A stretch of DNA of 50,381 bases from Dinochytrium kinnereticum (taxonomy: Eukaryota; Chytridiomycota; Chytridiomycetes; Chytridiales; Chytridiaceae), in contig JADGJT010000129.1 in NCBI GenBank assembly GCA_027604005.1, positions 1 through 50,381 on the forward strand, read 5' to 3'. The notes beneath the pieces are model-generated. The model was not told the origin of the DNA, did not search any database, and saw nothing but the letters and a program-made list of their open reading frames with translations. Positions 1-11,245 of this stretch are shown here, in pieces; position 1 is the first letter of the stretch; every line of letters begins with the position of its first letter. A program made the translations under genes and the position numbers.

Positions 1-620
1 TAAGCGGGTTCTACTTTATCTCAAAGGCACCTCGGATCTTGCTCTTACCTATTCTCGGACCACCACTGAGGACCTGAATAGCTACAACTTTGTAGAATAC
101 AAAGGTCCTAGCAAGAAACAGCTTCTCAAACAGCCGACAGTTGCCCTTTCCAAACTGTCAGCTGTTTGCGGGAATGCCAGCTGATTGCACCACCAAAGAG
201 AAGAGTGCAAAAGCCACAGGCAGAACGGGGGTCATTGATGCATCCAGCCCAGTTGGCATCAGTAAAAGAGGTAAGAGAGCGATTGTGGATTTTGAGAAGC
301 TGAGTATGTCCAAAGGTGCACGGGACATTTTTTGGCTTCGTCTTCTCTTATCTGGTCTTGGTCTCCCTCGCGTCGGCCCTACGAGTCTTCTTGGGAACAA
401 TCAGGGCTGCAATGCTGTTGCTCAGAATCCCAAGGAACATAATCGGGTTAAACACATCGACATTTGGCATCTCTTCATTCGTGAACGCATTGCTTCTTGC
501 GAGGTTTCTGTTGAATACTGTCCGACGAAAGTTATGGTCGCTGATCTCCTTACCAAACCTTTACCGGCGGCTGATCATCTCCTTCTTTGCAACTCTATTG
601 GACTTGGGGGGTGTTGTTGA
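1..620 (+). mobile_element. Decayed Ty1/copia retrotransposon, RNase H end of the polyprotein
   Basis: This is the C-terminal end of a copia-type pol polyprotein. Positions 2-110 read in frame 2 as RVLLYLKGTSDL, the segment leading into RNase H, followed by KQPTVALS. The reading then moves to frame 3, where from about 300 to 620 it gives IFWLRLLLSGLG, NNQGCNAVAQNP, KHIDIWHLFIRE and VADLLTKPLP, the classical order of the copia RNase H C-terminus. The frame change near 110-210 and loss of the central segment show the copy is broken. The window starts inside the element, so its 5' part is not visible. Family assignment is firm; autonomy is excluded. Confidence 0.82.
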
Positions 621-673
621 CACGTACTTATACTACTTGTCACTTGTCTTCATCTCCTTAACACACACGTTGT

Positions 674-775
674 TACCTGCAGAGTATCTTTTCTTTCCCT
701 ACTCTGCAGGTATGCCCCTCCTTATGTCGTGAACAGCTAGTCATAATAAATATCTTTTCTTTCCCTACTCTGCAG
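674..775. repeat. Palindrome plus 25-bp direct repeat downstream of the copia remnant
   Basis: A perfect inverted repeat with 13-bp arms lies at 674-686 and 700-712 (arm TACCTGCAGAGTA) around a pyrimidine loop. A 25-bp direct repeat, starting TATCTTTTCTTTCCC and ending CTCTGCAG, occurs at 685-709 and again at 751-775. A third, slightly diverged half-palindrome follows near 790-800. It sits just past the pol stop, where the 3' LTR would begin, so it may be LTR debris. No complete LTR pair is visible. Confidence 0.6.
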
Positions 776-1346
776 TTCTTTATTATTCCTACAGAGTATT
801 ACACAGTTTATGTTTGTCCACGCACGTGGCAACACAGTGTCGTTCTACAGACTGTCCATCAACCTCAGTGCTATCCTTCTTTGTGATATCCTCAGAATCT
901 GAAGATTGTAGTTTTGTAGAATACATTGTGTTATGGGCAAACATAAGCCTGTCTGCATAATATATCTTGTTTGATGTGTTTAACACGGTGGTGATGATCG
1001 CGATGTCAATCGTGGAATTGTTATCTTGATAAATTTCTAACACACCGAGATGTGTTATGCGTGATTCATTCATCAAGTTTTGATTACGTCTCTACAGTCT
1101 ATACAGTGTGTAAAATATCTTTCCTTTATTCGAACACGGACCAGCCGCTGTCTGTGAGATGCGGCAAATTATCAGAACAATCATCATTCAAACATCAATT
1201 TTACGTAGAATATATGTCAGCTTTTAATGGGTTAATAGGATGAGGATAAATGAGAGCATCAAAACTTTAGCTAAGCTCTCAATACTACGAGAAACACTAT
1301 TGTTTCACTTGTTAACAGAGCAGGAATTTAATTACTTTTCTTTATA
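776..1346. other. Gene-poor AT-rich stretch, no supported gene
   Basis: About 570 bp between the retrotransposon remnant and the stop of NAE1. A minus-strand open frame at 789-1076 contains the words IYQDNNSTIDIA, which loosely resemble the copia RNase H signature, but the rest does not align by eye. I see no promoter, RNA gene or splice-supported exon. It is best treated as decayed repeat plus NAE1 3' flank. Confidence 0.4.
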
Positions 1347-3489
1347 TTAGAATTTGTGGGTCCAGGAGGTGGAGCGGATGCCATCATAAATGAGGGTGTT
1401 GTTTAAAGGAATGTACTGATGAGTCAAAATCTTGATGACCTCCTGCGAAACAATCCCTCCCATAATACCCGCCATAGTTGGAAGCTCTGCTCCCCCACAT
1501 CGTACACTATAAAAGAGATGTCAGCTTTTAACACATCGCAAATAACTCACATCTCATGAATATAATCGTCCGAGACAGTAGTCGCATTGAGCTGCCACTT
1601 ACTCAGCAGAGCCACTACGTTTTTCTTCAAATGGCCGATATCCATATCCAAATCTTCCAAATATGCGCCTAGAGATGGGGAAATTCAGAAAAAGAACAGA
1701 ACAGAAGCGAATGCAACAAACTCACCAGGAAGCTTCCGCTGAGATTGCTGGAACCTATCTACAGCACGTAGAAGCACATAAAAGATGGCGTGGCTGTCGA
1801 GATCATCTAAAAATCGTCCTAAAGGGATAAGATTGGAAAAAATAAGGATTCTACCTAAATCATGAGCAAGAGATCCAGTCATATTATATTCATCCTTTAA
1901 TGATCGATATCGTATGACTTGTGTCAATGATGCATTCTTGCAGAACCTGTCGATTTCCTCCTGGGGAATACTATCCGGCGCTTTATCAATCGTTGATAAG
2001 ATTGCCTGAACTCTAGAACGAATATGATTTGCATCCTCCCTTGCCTTTGCTCGGAACCTTTAAACATGGCAATGTTATCGAAATATCCTTAGAAGCAATG
2101 AACATCCCAGAGAAAAGGAGCTTACAATGTTTGCAGCTGAACATATGTTTCTGTGTCAGATTTCATGTCAGGCACAGTCCCCACAACAGGCAATTTTCCC
2201 TTTCCTTCATTTTGGACAAAGTCTCGCAGCGCCCGGACTAAAACCCAAAAGTTTGCTGACTAATTGATGTTAATAAAAATGCCGATGAGATGATTGATAT
2301 TGACCTTTGACGACAAATGAGACGCACATGCATCATCTAGAATACTTTGAAGGTCTTTTCCCACCTTTTTTTTAAAAAAAAATTAACCATACAAAAGCAT
2401 ATGAAGCCTAAACATTACCACTGTTGGAGAACAGGCTCGATGGACAAAGGCTATTGCTTCATCAAAGTTTTCTGCGTCGTCAGAAGCCGATCTTCTTTTT
2501 GAGTTTATGAGATCTTTAAACTGCGTTTTTTCCTTGTAATTTTGCGGGCTCTGACCATTATGCTATGAAGGAAATTAAATTTTCTCATCGAAGAGCTTAA
2601 ACCATACAGTCTTTTTCCACTCCTCGAGGCACTGAAGCAAAATTACGGGGAAAGGAACATGGGCAAATTGCATAGAGTCCAAGGCATTGAGATTTATGGA
2701 CTGCGAAAAATGCAAAAGCTCCTCGAACGGACAATCCAGCCGAAGATCGATCAGTTGCTCGGGATGAGTCTCCACCACTTTGGAAAGCATTAATTAGTAC
2801 CACCCGCTTGCTTGAACAGGACCAACCTGTATGCTCAGGAATAACAATTCGCAAATAGCCCACGAAGCCATATGTGCGGGCAACAACGAGAGGAACATTA
2901 TATTGCCAGCATATATCAGCGAGTTTCATCAAAGGGCCTTCGGGCAAATTGCAGGAGATGACGATGGAGAATTGTTTAAAGAATTCTGGTCGAGATTCAA
3001 TTATCGAAATTGGGTCCTGAAGCGTTAATTAATAACAATAGGTGTGTTTTGTGTTTTACCTCATCAGAATGATGCGCGGCAACTTCCTCATTCAGCTCTC
3101 CCAAGAGCTCTGCGGCGCACTTGGCTCGCTTCTTTCCGATAGAACTTTGTTCCAGGAAGAAATTGCAGCCCACATCACTTCCATCAACAGTCTTTCCGTC
3201 AACCAAAGTGAACGACCCAATTCCTGATTTTAGAGCCGAGCAGAACTCGAGGGTTGGTTGCTTTTTGCAAAATTGGGCTACGCGCACTGCTCACCTGGCA
3301 GGACAAGGTTCTTGAGAATCTCGGTGCCCGTTGCAGTACCGTTCAGCAAGCAGACACGAGCAGTCTCCAATGCATGCTGACCATGAGCCTGCCAAAGGCT
3401 TTCCTGACTTTAGAATACTGGCAAGCCTGGAGTTGGGCCTACCGAAGCTGTCGGTCATACTTTTGGGATTTGTCCACCTTCCCCTCCAT
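1347..3489 (-). CDS. ULA1: NEDD8-activating enzyme E1 regulatory subunit (NAE1/ULA1/APP-BP1)
   Basis: This protein pairs with UBA3 to adenylate and activate NEDD8 for cullin neddylation. The start at 3489 gives [17 protein letters not shown] short intron then restores [12 protein letters not shown], followed by [20 protein letters not shown], the nucleotide-fold start of the ThiF domain. Later segments are [57 protein letters not shown] and a C-terminus with [20 protein letters not shown] and IYDGIRSTS. All occur in the order found in animal NAE1. Several introns of about 35-100 nt interrupt it. As expected for this subunit, no catalytic Cys motif of the UBA3 type is seen. Identity is confident; internal splice sites were only partly resolved. 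Confidence 0.9.
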
Positions 3490-4249
3490 AAAAAAAAATC
3501 TCTGGAAATAAATGTAGGAAACGCAATACGTACAGTCCCAAGCATATGAAGGCTTTGAAAGCCTCAAGCTGCCTTAGTATGCTCTCCTCAATGTGTAAAC
3601 AAATGCTCTCTAGTCCAGTCAACTCCCCAACATAAGAGCAGTCAGTGTTGCTGCACAGCAAATAAATCGCAGTTGAATTGATAGAAAAGTGATGGAACCA
3701 AAGGGTCTAAATAAAATAGCAAGTCATCGCTGATAAAATTGTATATTCAGCAGTGAATATGAAAGCCAACTCGTAATTCAGTCCCATCATTTAAGAATCG
3801 CTTGCGCACGGCCATGCTGTCGTCCACAACGAGTAAAGGACAAATAAAAACTCCCAGACTATCCTGCGCTTCCAGCGCAAAACTTCAACATCATTAAATT
3901 ATTCACTTATCAACCCCATTATTGACTATGAAAGACGATCACCATGCACAAGGTTTTTTTAACAAACTTAACCGTCTATTTTCATTTACCCGAAAATATC
4001 AGTTGGTTATGCCACCTTAAAACGAGCTGAGGACAACTAAGTTACTGCAGTAGATTTTAGTGCTCCATGGAAATCCTTCTTGATGTCGAGCTTACAGCCA
4101 TCAACGAACTCTGCCAATTGGAGTTTGTCAAAAAGAAACAATTCTTCCTTTTTTTTAACATATTCATCCACCTCCAATGTATTCAATGTGCTGCCTGGTT
4201 GCTCGCACATTTCCTCCTCGATTCCTTCCAACTCGGAGCTTCTACACAT
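3455..4249 (-). CDS. Unassigned small gene upstream of ULA1, structure uncertain
   Basis: Three coding-looking segments on the minus strand could be joined. 4249-4046 is acidic, with LNTLEVDEYVKKKEEL. 3863-3771 gives VFICPLLVVDDSMAVRKRF and NDGTELR. From 3707 a segment gives TLWFHHFSINSTAIYF. Further downstream, SICLHIEESILRQLEAFKAF continues in another frame, which needs an extra intron of about 49 nt (GTGCAG...CTAGAG). The last open frame overlaps the first 35 nt of ULA1. I do not recognise the family. The 4249-4046 segment also lies antisense to the start of the mL58 gene, so it may be spurious. The 3863-3560 part looks most gene-like. Confidence 0.3.
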
Positions 4250-4623
4250 GGCATATACCCAAGGACACCAAGCGAATTAAGCTCGACGATGGGAGCACTC
4301 TCATATTCAAGCGGAAAGAAGCACCGACACCCACAGTTGAGACGCTGCCTCCAAGACTTCGAGAGTACCCACAACGTTCCATTCTGACGAAGGAACAGAT
4401 CGCTGAGGCCAGAAGACTACGAAATGAGGACCCTGATACTTGGACCATTCAGCAGCTTGCTCGGAGATACAACACCTTCCCTGGCTTCATTATGAGAATC
4501 GCACCTATTCCCGAACACAGGCGGCAGTTCCTGGCAAAACAAAGGGAGGACGAGTTTAACAGGTTGACGATATCAAAGAAGATGACTTTGATTGATCGCA
4601 TGCGGAGGAAGGCCTTATGGTAG
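4177..4623 (+). CDS. MRPL20: Mitochondrial large ribosomal subunit protein mL58 (MRPL20 family)
   Basis: A single-exon protein of 148 aa. The N-terminus MYSMCCLVARTFPPRFLP is basic, lacks acidic residues and fits a cleavable mitochondrial presequence. That supports the ATG at 4177 over the upstream ATGs, which lie in other frames. The mature part carries RLREYPQRSILTKEQI, EARRLRNEDPDTWTIQQLAR and RYNTFPGFIMRIAP, ending in a basic helix (DRMRRKALW). This matches the fungal mL58 pattern, in which an 'RRLR.EDP..W....LA..F..' core is followed by a charged C-terminus. Its role is structural, in the mitoribosome. The gene is convergent with RPS11, with about 200 bp between the stops. Confidence 0.8.
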   Translation: MYSMCCLVARTFPPRFLPTRSFYTWHIPKDTKRIKLDDGSTLIFKRKEAPTPTVETLPPRLREYPQRSILTKEQIAEARRLRNEDPDTWTIQQLARRYNTFPGFIMRIAPIPEHRRQFLAKQREDEFNRLTISKKMTLIDRMRRKALW

Positions 4624-4820
4624 ATGGGGGAAAGGATGTTGTTACGCCAAATGAATGAGGCGAAAGTGAATTAAATGATACGTATCTGTAGAACTAGTTC
4701 TGTCAATAAGAAATGCAGCCATAATAATCAACGTAATAGAGTGCGCATCCTCAAATAGTGATTTATTTACTCAGATGCATTGGGCCAACTCAAACACAAC
4801 CATCCATCCAACCAAGCTAC

Positions 4821-5633
4821 TTAGAACTTAGCGAACTGCTTGCCACCAGCGCCCTTGATGGTCTTCTTCTGGACCTTGAGGACGTTGAACCTAACAGTCT
4901 TGGACAGCGGCCTGGAATGAACAAAAAAATTAGCAAGATTTCAATGAAAATGAGATCGAAATTGATAACATGACATGATCGAACATACCGGCATTGTCCA
5001 ACAGTCACGACATCTCCGGCCTCGACACCGATGAAGGCAGGGCTCATGTGGGCAGCCAAGTTCTTGTGACGCTTCTCGTATCTGTTGTACTTGGGGATGT
5101 AGTGAAGGTAGTCACGGCGGATGATGATGGTCCTCTTCATCTTCGTCGACATGACAACACCAGTAAGGATGCGGCCACGAATGCTGACTGATCCGGAAGT
5201 GAAGGGGCACTTCTTGTCAATGTAGGTACCCTCGATAGCCTCCTTGGGGGTCTTGAAGCCAAGACCGACATCGTTGTACCAGCGCTTCGGCCCACCCTTC
5301 TTCTTGGCAGCCAACTTTGAGTTGAGGAAAATCCCGGCCTGACGTTGGAAAGCCTTCTCGGTCTGAAAGATATGGATGATGGTGAGTGGTTGCGCGGAAA
5401 GAGTATTATAATGCTCTGAGTCCAGCATGAAGATCCAACATCCAAATCCAACATTGAAATACAAATTCGAAATCCAACTCCTCATAGCACTGTTCATACA
5501 TGTGCCTTTATCCCTCCCGCGCACCCGCCGTAGCGGTCGATCCGTCCATCATGCATCCATCTCTCTCATGGCACCCGCCCGGGGCAGCATCCCACTGTTG
5601 TTGAACGAGCAGCATACGCACCTGTTCAGCCAT
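4821..5633 (-). CDS. RPS11: 40S ribosomal protein uS17 (RPS11)
   Basis: A cytosolic small-subunit protein of 158 aa, the same length as human RPS11. Exon 1 is only 12 nt (5633-5622, MAEQ). Exon 2 is 5362-4989 and exon 3 is 4911-4821. Recognisable stretches are [82 protein letters not shown] and [20 protein letters not shown], covering the full family. The large 5' intron (5621-5363) after a tiny first exon is typical of ribosomal protein genes in intron-rich fungi. It diverges from MoaC across about 136 bp. Confidence 0.96.
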
Positions 5634-5769
5634 TTTTACAAAGTGGTTCCTTGGGGTGGAAGAAAAAAGAGACTGAGCAACCAAAATTCAAAATCCAACT
5701 TGTCCTGCTGGCTGCGCCATACCCCTTTCTACCATTCCCAGGGTGGAAACGATTATAGTGGAAACTCTG
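5634..5769. promoter_or_regulatory. Bidirectional promoter between RPS11 and moaC
   Basis: The only DNA between two oppositely oriented start codons (RPS11 ATG at 5633, moaC ATG at 5770) is 136 bp, so it must carry both core promoters and both 5' UTRs. No clear TATA box is visible. RPS11 regulation may also draw on its 259-nt first intron. Confidence 0.5.
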
Positions 5770-6294
5770 ATGCTGCCATGCAAGAGACTGCAGAGGGCCG
5801 TCGCGGGGTCGTCAAGGGCATCATCGACCCTTTCGCATGTCGACGCTTCCGGCAAGGTTTCGATGGTCGGTGTGGCTCACAAGTCTGAAACGCATCGGGT
5901 GGCAAGGGCTTACGGGCGTGTCCTGTTCTCCGATGCCCATGCGTTCTCCCTGCTCAAGGAAAATGCTATTGTTAAGGGTGATGTTCTCACCGTATCGAAG
6001 ATAGCCGGGATCAATGCCGCGAAGGCAGCAGGTCAGCTTGTTCCACTTGCGCATCCGCTGTCGCTGTCACGCATAGCCTTGGATCTATCATTGGTGGATG
6101 AAGCACAGGCCGTTGACATTGTTTCCACGGTGGAATGTGTGGGTCGGACAGGCGTAGAAGTGGAGGCCATGGTGGCGGTCTCAATAAGTGCTTGCACAGT
6201 CTTTGACATGTGCAAGGCCGTTGATAAAAAGATACGCTTGACTGACATTCACGTCACGCACAAGACAGGTGGCAAGAGTTCAACAGCCGTTTAA
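5770..6294 (+). CDS. Cyclic pyranopterin monophosphate synthase MoaC, stand-alone
   Basis: MoaC converts the product of the radical-SAM enzyme MoaA into cyclic pyranopterin monophosphate, the first stable molybdenum-cofactor intermediate. The full family core is present in order: LSHVDASGKVSMVGVAHKSE, VKGDVLTVSKIAGINAAK, LVPLAHPLSLSRI, GRTGVEVEAMVAVS and the signature CTVFDMCKAVDK, then KTGGKSSTAV at the end. The open frame extends to a GTG at 5743, but the first ATG is 5770. It gives MLPCKRLQRAVAGSSRASST, a basic Ser-rich stretch consistent with mitochondrial import. There are no introns; 174 aa. No MoaA domain is attached. Many fungi and animals encode MoaA and MoaC from one gene (cnxABC, MOCS1), so separate genes are notable. 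Its stop lies 20 bp from the stop of the convergent flippase gene. Confidence 0.92.
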   Translation: MLPCKRLQRAVAGSSRASSTLSHVDASGKVSMVGVAHKSETHRVARAYGRVLFSDAHAFSLLKENAIVKGDVLTVSKIAGINAAKAAGQLVPLAHPLSLSRIALDLSLVDEAQAVDIVSTVECVGRTGVEVEAMVAVSISACTVFDMCKAVDKKIRLTDIHVTHKTGGKSSTAV

Positions 6295-6314
6295 CAGCAT
6301 TTATTGTGTATGTC

Positions 6315-9300
6315 TTATTGTGGGGCCGTGTTAGTACGTACAAACAGAGGTGTTGAACTTGTTCTCTTTGGTACTTTGGGAGGATCTTGGATCTCCATCT
6401 CAGCAGCACAGACGCTGTGCCTCCCCATAATGATATCCCTCGCGCCAGGCGATTGGGAAAACGAGTACCCTCTGTTCCTTAGCATCTGGCCAGTCTTCAT
6501 GACAGTCAGCATGTTGACCTTTTCCACTGGTGCTGATAATGCGTCATCATTGAAAGCTTGTTTAGCGGGTGTCCGTGCAACCGATGCCATGGAATACATT
6601 GACCCAGAACTGTGTTGCCTCTCCACCTCTACTGCTGTCAGTGCAATGGCTGGGATATCTGGCTCGCTTCGCGCTGATCTCGGTGGTGGCTCAAAGTCCG
6701 GAGGTAGGCGACTGCCGGACGAAAAGCGTGGCTCATCAATTAACATCGGCTTACTGAGCTGTTCTCCAATGCTTAGAGCTTCATGTTTAAAATCGCTTCC
6801 GATACTGGGTCTGTATTCACTGCTCCGAGCCATATGCTTGAATGATACAGGTTCGATGGCAGCTTGACTTCGTTCAAAACTCATAGCCCTGCCACAATCG
6901 TCCATGGTGACAGTGTGGCCTCTTCTTTCTTGAAGAATGTGCACATCCGTCGGGAAAAAACTTCGTTTCCCGTACAGAAAGATGATTCGCGGGAATTGGC
7001 AAAGAAGCGAGGTGATCAACAGGTTCAGCCAAAATAGCGGAGATGCAAACAGAGGTCCTACGATTCCAGGAACAAGTGAGAAGGGGAATACCGAATATAT
7101 GGCCGTGTATAGGAACGGAAGTGCCTGAGTGATGACCATAGTGGCTATGGATAACGAGTTCCAGCTATTCATGTTCACCGCAATAAACGCATTGGCGTTC
7201 AAAACTGCGACGATGGAGAGTACCACTGAAAGTTCTGGTTTCTCCAGAAGGCGCCCACCAGAATCGAATGCAACCTCACCAAATCCAAAAAAGATGAAGT
7301 AAAAGCAGACGATTGCCTGATACGCAGACTCAACCACGAAGCATGTGAAGCGAAGAAGTGTGAATGGGGCGAATCTTCTGTCGGCTCTGTAGGCCATGGG
7401 GAAAGCAAGAGCGGTGATGTCTGAGATGTCTTGATCAAAGACTCCCATGGCGATAACTGGTAGTGACGATAGCACCACATTGTACAATAGCCTGAGATTA
7501 TGTCAGAAATTGATAGGAAGTAAATCATAAAGTTGAAGCCTTACATGAACGTCAGATCCAGATTTACCTCGGCCGAGAACCCACAATAGATCTGAAACCA
7601 GAAGAGACAGAATCTAAAGGAATCGAAGTCACTTAATAACCTTATTCACAGAATTGGAATCCAAAAACTTATAACATACACCCAAATTAAGCTCTTAAAG
7701 AAAAAGTTCAGAATCATTGACGCCGTTCTAACGTAAGACCAATGCCCATGCACAAGAAGAAGACGTAACAAAAATCGAAACTGCCCGATCGCATAATCGG
7801 ATGCCATGACAGCCTGCAATCCTTCCTCTCCCGCAATGCCAACACCAACATTTGCCGCCTGGATCATGCTCACATCGTTTGCGCCATCCCCAATAGCAAG
7901 GCAAAGTGCATTGCGCCGTGACTTGACCATTTCAACCACTTGCGCTTTTTGCAATGGTGATACTCGGCAACAGATCACTGCCCCGCAGCGAGTTGCCAGT
8001 TCCAAAAACACCTCTATTGTAGATGGATCTAAGGCGTAGACAAGGGCGCTTCCATCGATGACCAATCCATAAATTTCTAAGAGAGTGTCAGGATTTTTGC
8101 CTGGTGCGATCGCCTTGCCATCCTTTGAAAAGGAAAAATCCCAAAAGCGTGTCAAGGCGTCAACAATTTGTTGGTGGATGACGTCTCCCCTTAGATCCTT
8201 CCCATTTTCTCCTTTGATTAGTATAAGATTCATGTCCTTCGTAAGCAGATTACAGGATAATCCAATGTTGATAGCAGTCTCCATCTTGTCACCCGTAAGG
8301 ACCCACAACTTTATTCCAGCCCGGGAAAGCCGCTCTATGCACTCTGGCACCCCATCCTGGAGTTTATCTTCGATGGCCGTGGCTCCTATTAAGAGCATGT
8401 TTTGCTCAATCTCCTCGGCGACGGCATCTATTTTTTCCTCCCGATCGGATAATGAGATAGCTGCTTCGTGATATTTCTTTGACCATTCCGAGTAGACACC
8501 TTCCGGCAGTATGCTATATGAAATGCACAAAGTCCTCAAGCCTGTAATAAGAATCGTTAGGAAAGGTCAAGTAAGGGTATGTATATGTTTAAAATAATAT
8601 CTTGCCTTCTGTTGCAAAAATTTCCAGATGACTCGCTGTTATATCTTTTATAGCCTCTTGCCCGGGCATTAACCTCTCATAGATTACCGAATCAGCCCCT
8701 TTACAGTAAAGTACAATCTCCCCCGCGGGCCGCCTAACGATGACGCTCATGCGCTTTCTGGTAGAATTAAACTCAATGATGTTGAGCATGGTACAATTCT
8801 CTTGCTCGCCCAAAACATCAACCGTTATAGAAGACTCTGCTCGCGACAGAAATACAAACCCAATATCCTTTGCAGCCTGCACAAGAGCAGCCTCATCCGG
8901 ACTTTGAGAAAGGTACTTTATCGCATTAGGACCGTTTGAAATGTCACCGGAGACCAGCACCGAGTGGCAGACGGCTAAAGAGGTGAAGAAATCTCGTATC
9001 GCGCTGTATTGCCCGCATGCTACGTTCGTGATCTCACTTTGAAGTCGGGTGTCAAAGAAGGCTGGCTCTTTTTTAATGTCTTCGTCGAATGAAAGAGTTT
9101 TCCCGGGAGGGGCGGCAGAGTCGATTGGTCTATCTAACACAGGTGCTATTCTCTTCTTTCTCGCTCGAATACGGTGTCGAGATTTCATGGATACTTTTGA
9201 GATCCTATGACCTGCTGCGATAGAATTGCGTCCAAGCATATCACCCGAATGTCTCAACGCGATAGCTGTTAATGTTGTTGTGGAGCTCCGAACAGAGCGG

Positions 9301-11163
9301 TGAAAGTTGAATACTGTAGGTAGAGCGCCACCATATATAACACCATTGATGGAACATTTTCGGAATTGCATGATATTTTGTGTTAAAGTTCCTATTTTAA
9401 AATTATTAGCAGAGCCCATTATCTTTTTCAAAGTTCACCTGTCTTGTCGCTAAAAATGTAATCGATTTGGCCTAAATCATCCGCTAGATTCCAACTTCGA
9501 GGGAAGCAAGGCTGGTCAATTTTCTCGAAATACATCTCCAAGTCCATAGAAATGAAAAATGCCTTCCGAAGCAAACAGTCAGCATAATATTTGGTACTCA
9601 AAAATAGCTTACCTGAAATGTCTTAACGATTTCTAGTGTGATGTACAGTGATATAGGTACGATGTTTTGAAATGTGATGAGACTTGCCCTTTAGTCATAA
9701 CTTTGATTAGGTACGGCAAAGTTTTTACATTAAATACCAAAATGCTATGAACCCTTCCCATACCCAAGATATAGGTGATGCGCTAAAGCTACTAGTTAGC
9801 CAGAGCGGCTTGATCGCGCCTTGGAGATGACGCCATTCATCATACGGAGTCATAAAACTCATTAATATGCTTAAGACTCCCAAGATGACGAGATTTGCTG
9901 TGCTATTCGGATAGTCATTTTTTGTATATCAAAGGAGTTCATAATCTCTAGGGGGGTTTACAAAGGCGACTTACACTTGATGGTTCATTCCGATATCAAT
10001 CCTCGATTGTTTCGATGGTGTTTCTCCAGCATTCAAGCATATCTTGGTCTCCTCTCCAGTAAATATCACTAGACCTATCAACCAGTCTGTATTCCGAAGC
10101 ACGCAACCTCGAAGAAGGTACCCGCTCATACTCAGTGGAACACTAAGCAGCTGATTCGAATCCTCAAGATGAATCGTATTCACTTCGCTCTCCCAAACAG
10201 AGCTCATACTCTGCAAACAAGGCGACATGCTATCATGTCCCAACTTCTCAGCTACAAACGAAATGGTAGAAGGTGTGAATATGGCGGTACTCTTGAAAGA
10301 GAAGAGGTTCGAATTGGGTGGCTCAGATTCGATACGAAATTGGAGTTTATCAAAGTCCTTCATCGACTTTGGGTCAAGAAAAGATGTTTCGCTGAGACCT
10401 TTTCGGATCTTAAGGTTGGTTTCTCCGTCAAGGTTCTTAGTCTCTACATAACAGAGGCACTCTGGCTCTGAGGTCGCTAAAATCGCAACATCCGCAGGTA
10501 TCGCTTCGTCGTTACGAAGCAAAACAATGTCTCCAACCTTGACGGAGCCCCACATTGTCTTCCTCCATGCTTCCGGCGTCGACCCCGGTTCAAGTTCCTC
10601 CTGTTTCAAATTTAAGCTTTTCGTCACTGATGCAGGCGGCTCGGTCGACCCGGGAGGTCCCTTGCATTTATGGAAGGGTGCGTTGGTGTTTCGCCATGAA
10701 CCACTTAAAACCGACGATGCCTGTGAGTTCATGGCGATGTCCGACTTATGCCTCTTCCAATCTTCCATTCCATCCTTTGCAGCCGTCATCAAAATAACCG
10801 CAGTGAGAGGTATAGCGGCAACAAACGGGTTGATTGTTTGGTACTCTGGAAAGAACTGCAAGATCACCAAACACAGAAAGAACATGTTCGCTATCCTCCT
10901 ACGCATCGAACGAATAATCAATTACTTTAAGCCACTATATTTTATAGAGTTTTCATTGGATCTCACCTGAACTGCTCATAGAGATTCTTAAAGATGAAGG
11001 TGAATACTGTGTACTTGGTCGTTCGAATAGAATTCGGCGGAAAGCTTTGCACTGGCTTCCCGCCCTTGAACAGATCCTCAGAAGGCTCAATATTCACAAA
11101 CACCTTTCGCGGCGGACGCTCCTTGGCCGCATTCGGACTCATCTGCTTAATGCTGGTGGCCAT
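6315..11163 (-). CDS. P4-type ATPase, aminophospholipid flippase (Dnf/Drs2 family)
   Basis: A lipid flippase that moves phospholipids to the cytosolic leaflet. The N-terminus from 11163 has KVFVNIEP and NSIRTTKYTVFTFI, typical of P4 enzymes. The actuator domain has NLDGETNLKIRKG (P4-type DGET). The phosphorylation motif DKTGTLTQN is rebuilt across an intron that splits DKTG|T near 9408-9443. The nucleotide domain has LSQSPDEAALVQAA and LYCKGADSVIYERL. TGDKMETAINIGLSC and the hinge GDGANDVSMIQAANVGVGI follow. Then come six C-terminal membrane helices and a long Ser/Pro-rich cytosolic tail of roughly 200 residues, probably regulatory. About 1,450 aa over around nine exons. All catalytic residues are intact. 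The exact subclass is not decided, and no CDC50 partner lies in the window. Confidence 0.93.
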
Positions 11164-11245
11164 TCACTTGCCATTGACAAGAGCCGAGGAGGTTCAACTT
11201 AAACAAATCCTTGTCAGAAAAATCAAGTGATAAATATTTGACAGT

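Noticed and set aside
5743..5769. Upstream GTG as moaC start
   Set aside because: Eukaryotic initiation at GTG is rare; the ATG at 5770 gives a complete presequence-like N-terminus.
5427..5888. Plus-strand frame overlapping RPS11 intron and the moaC start
   Set aside because: Runs through the RPS11 first intron, its promoter and out of frame into moaC; no domain.
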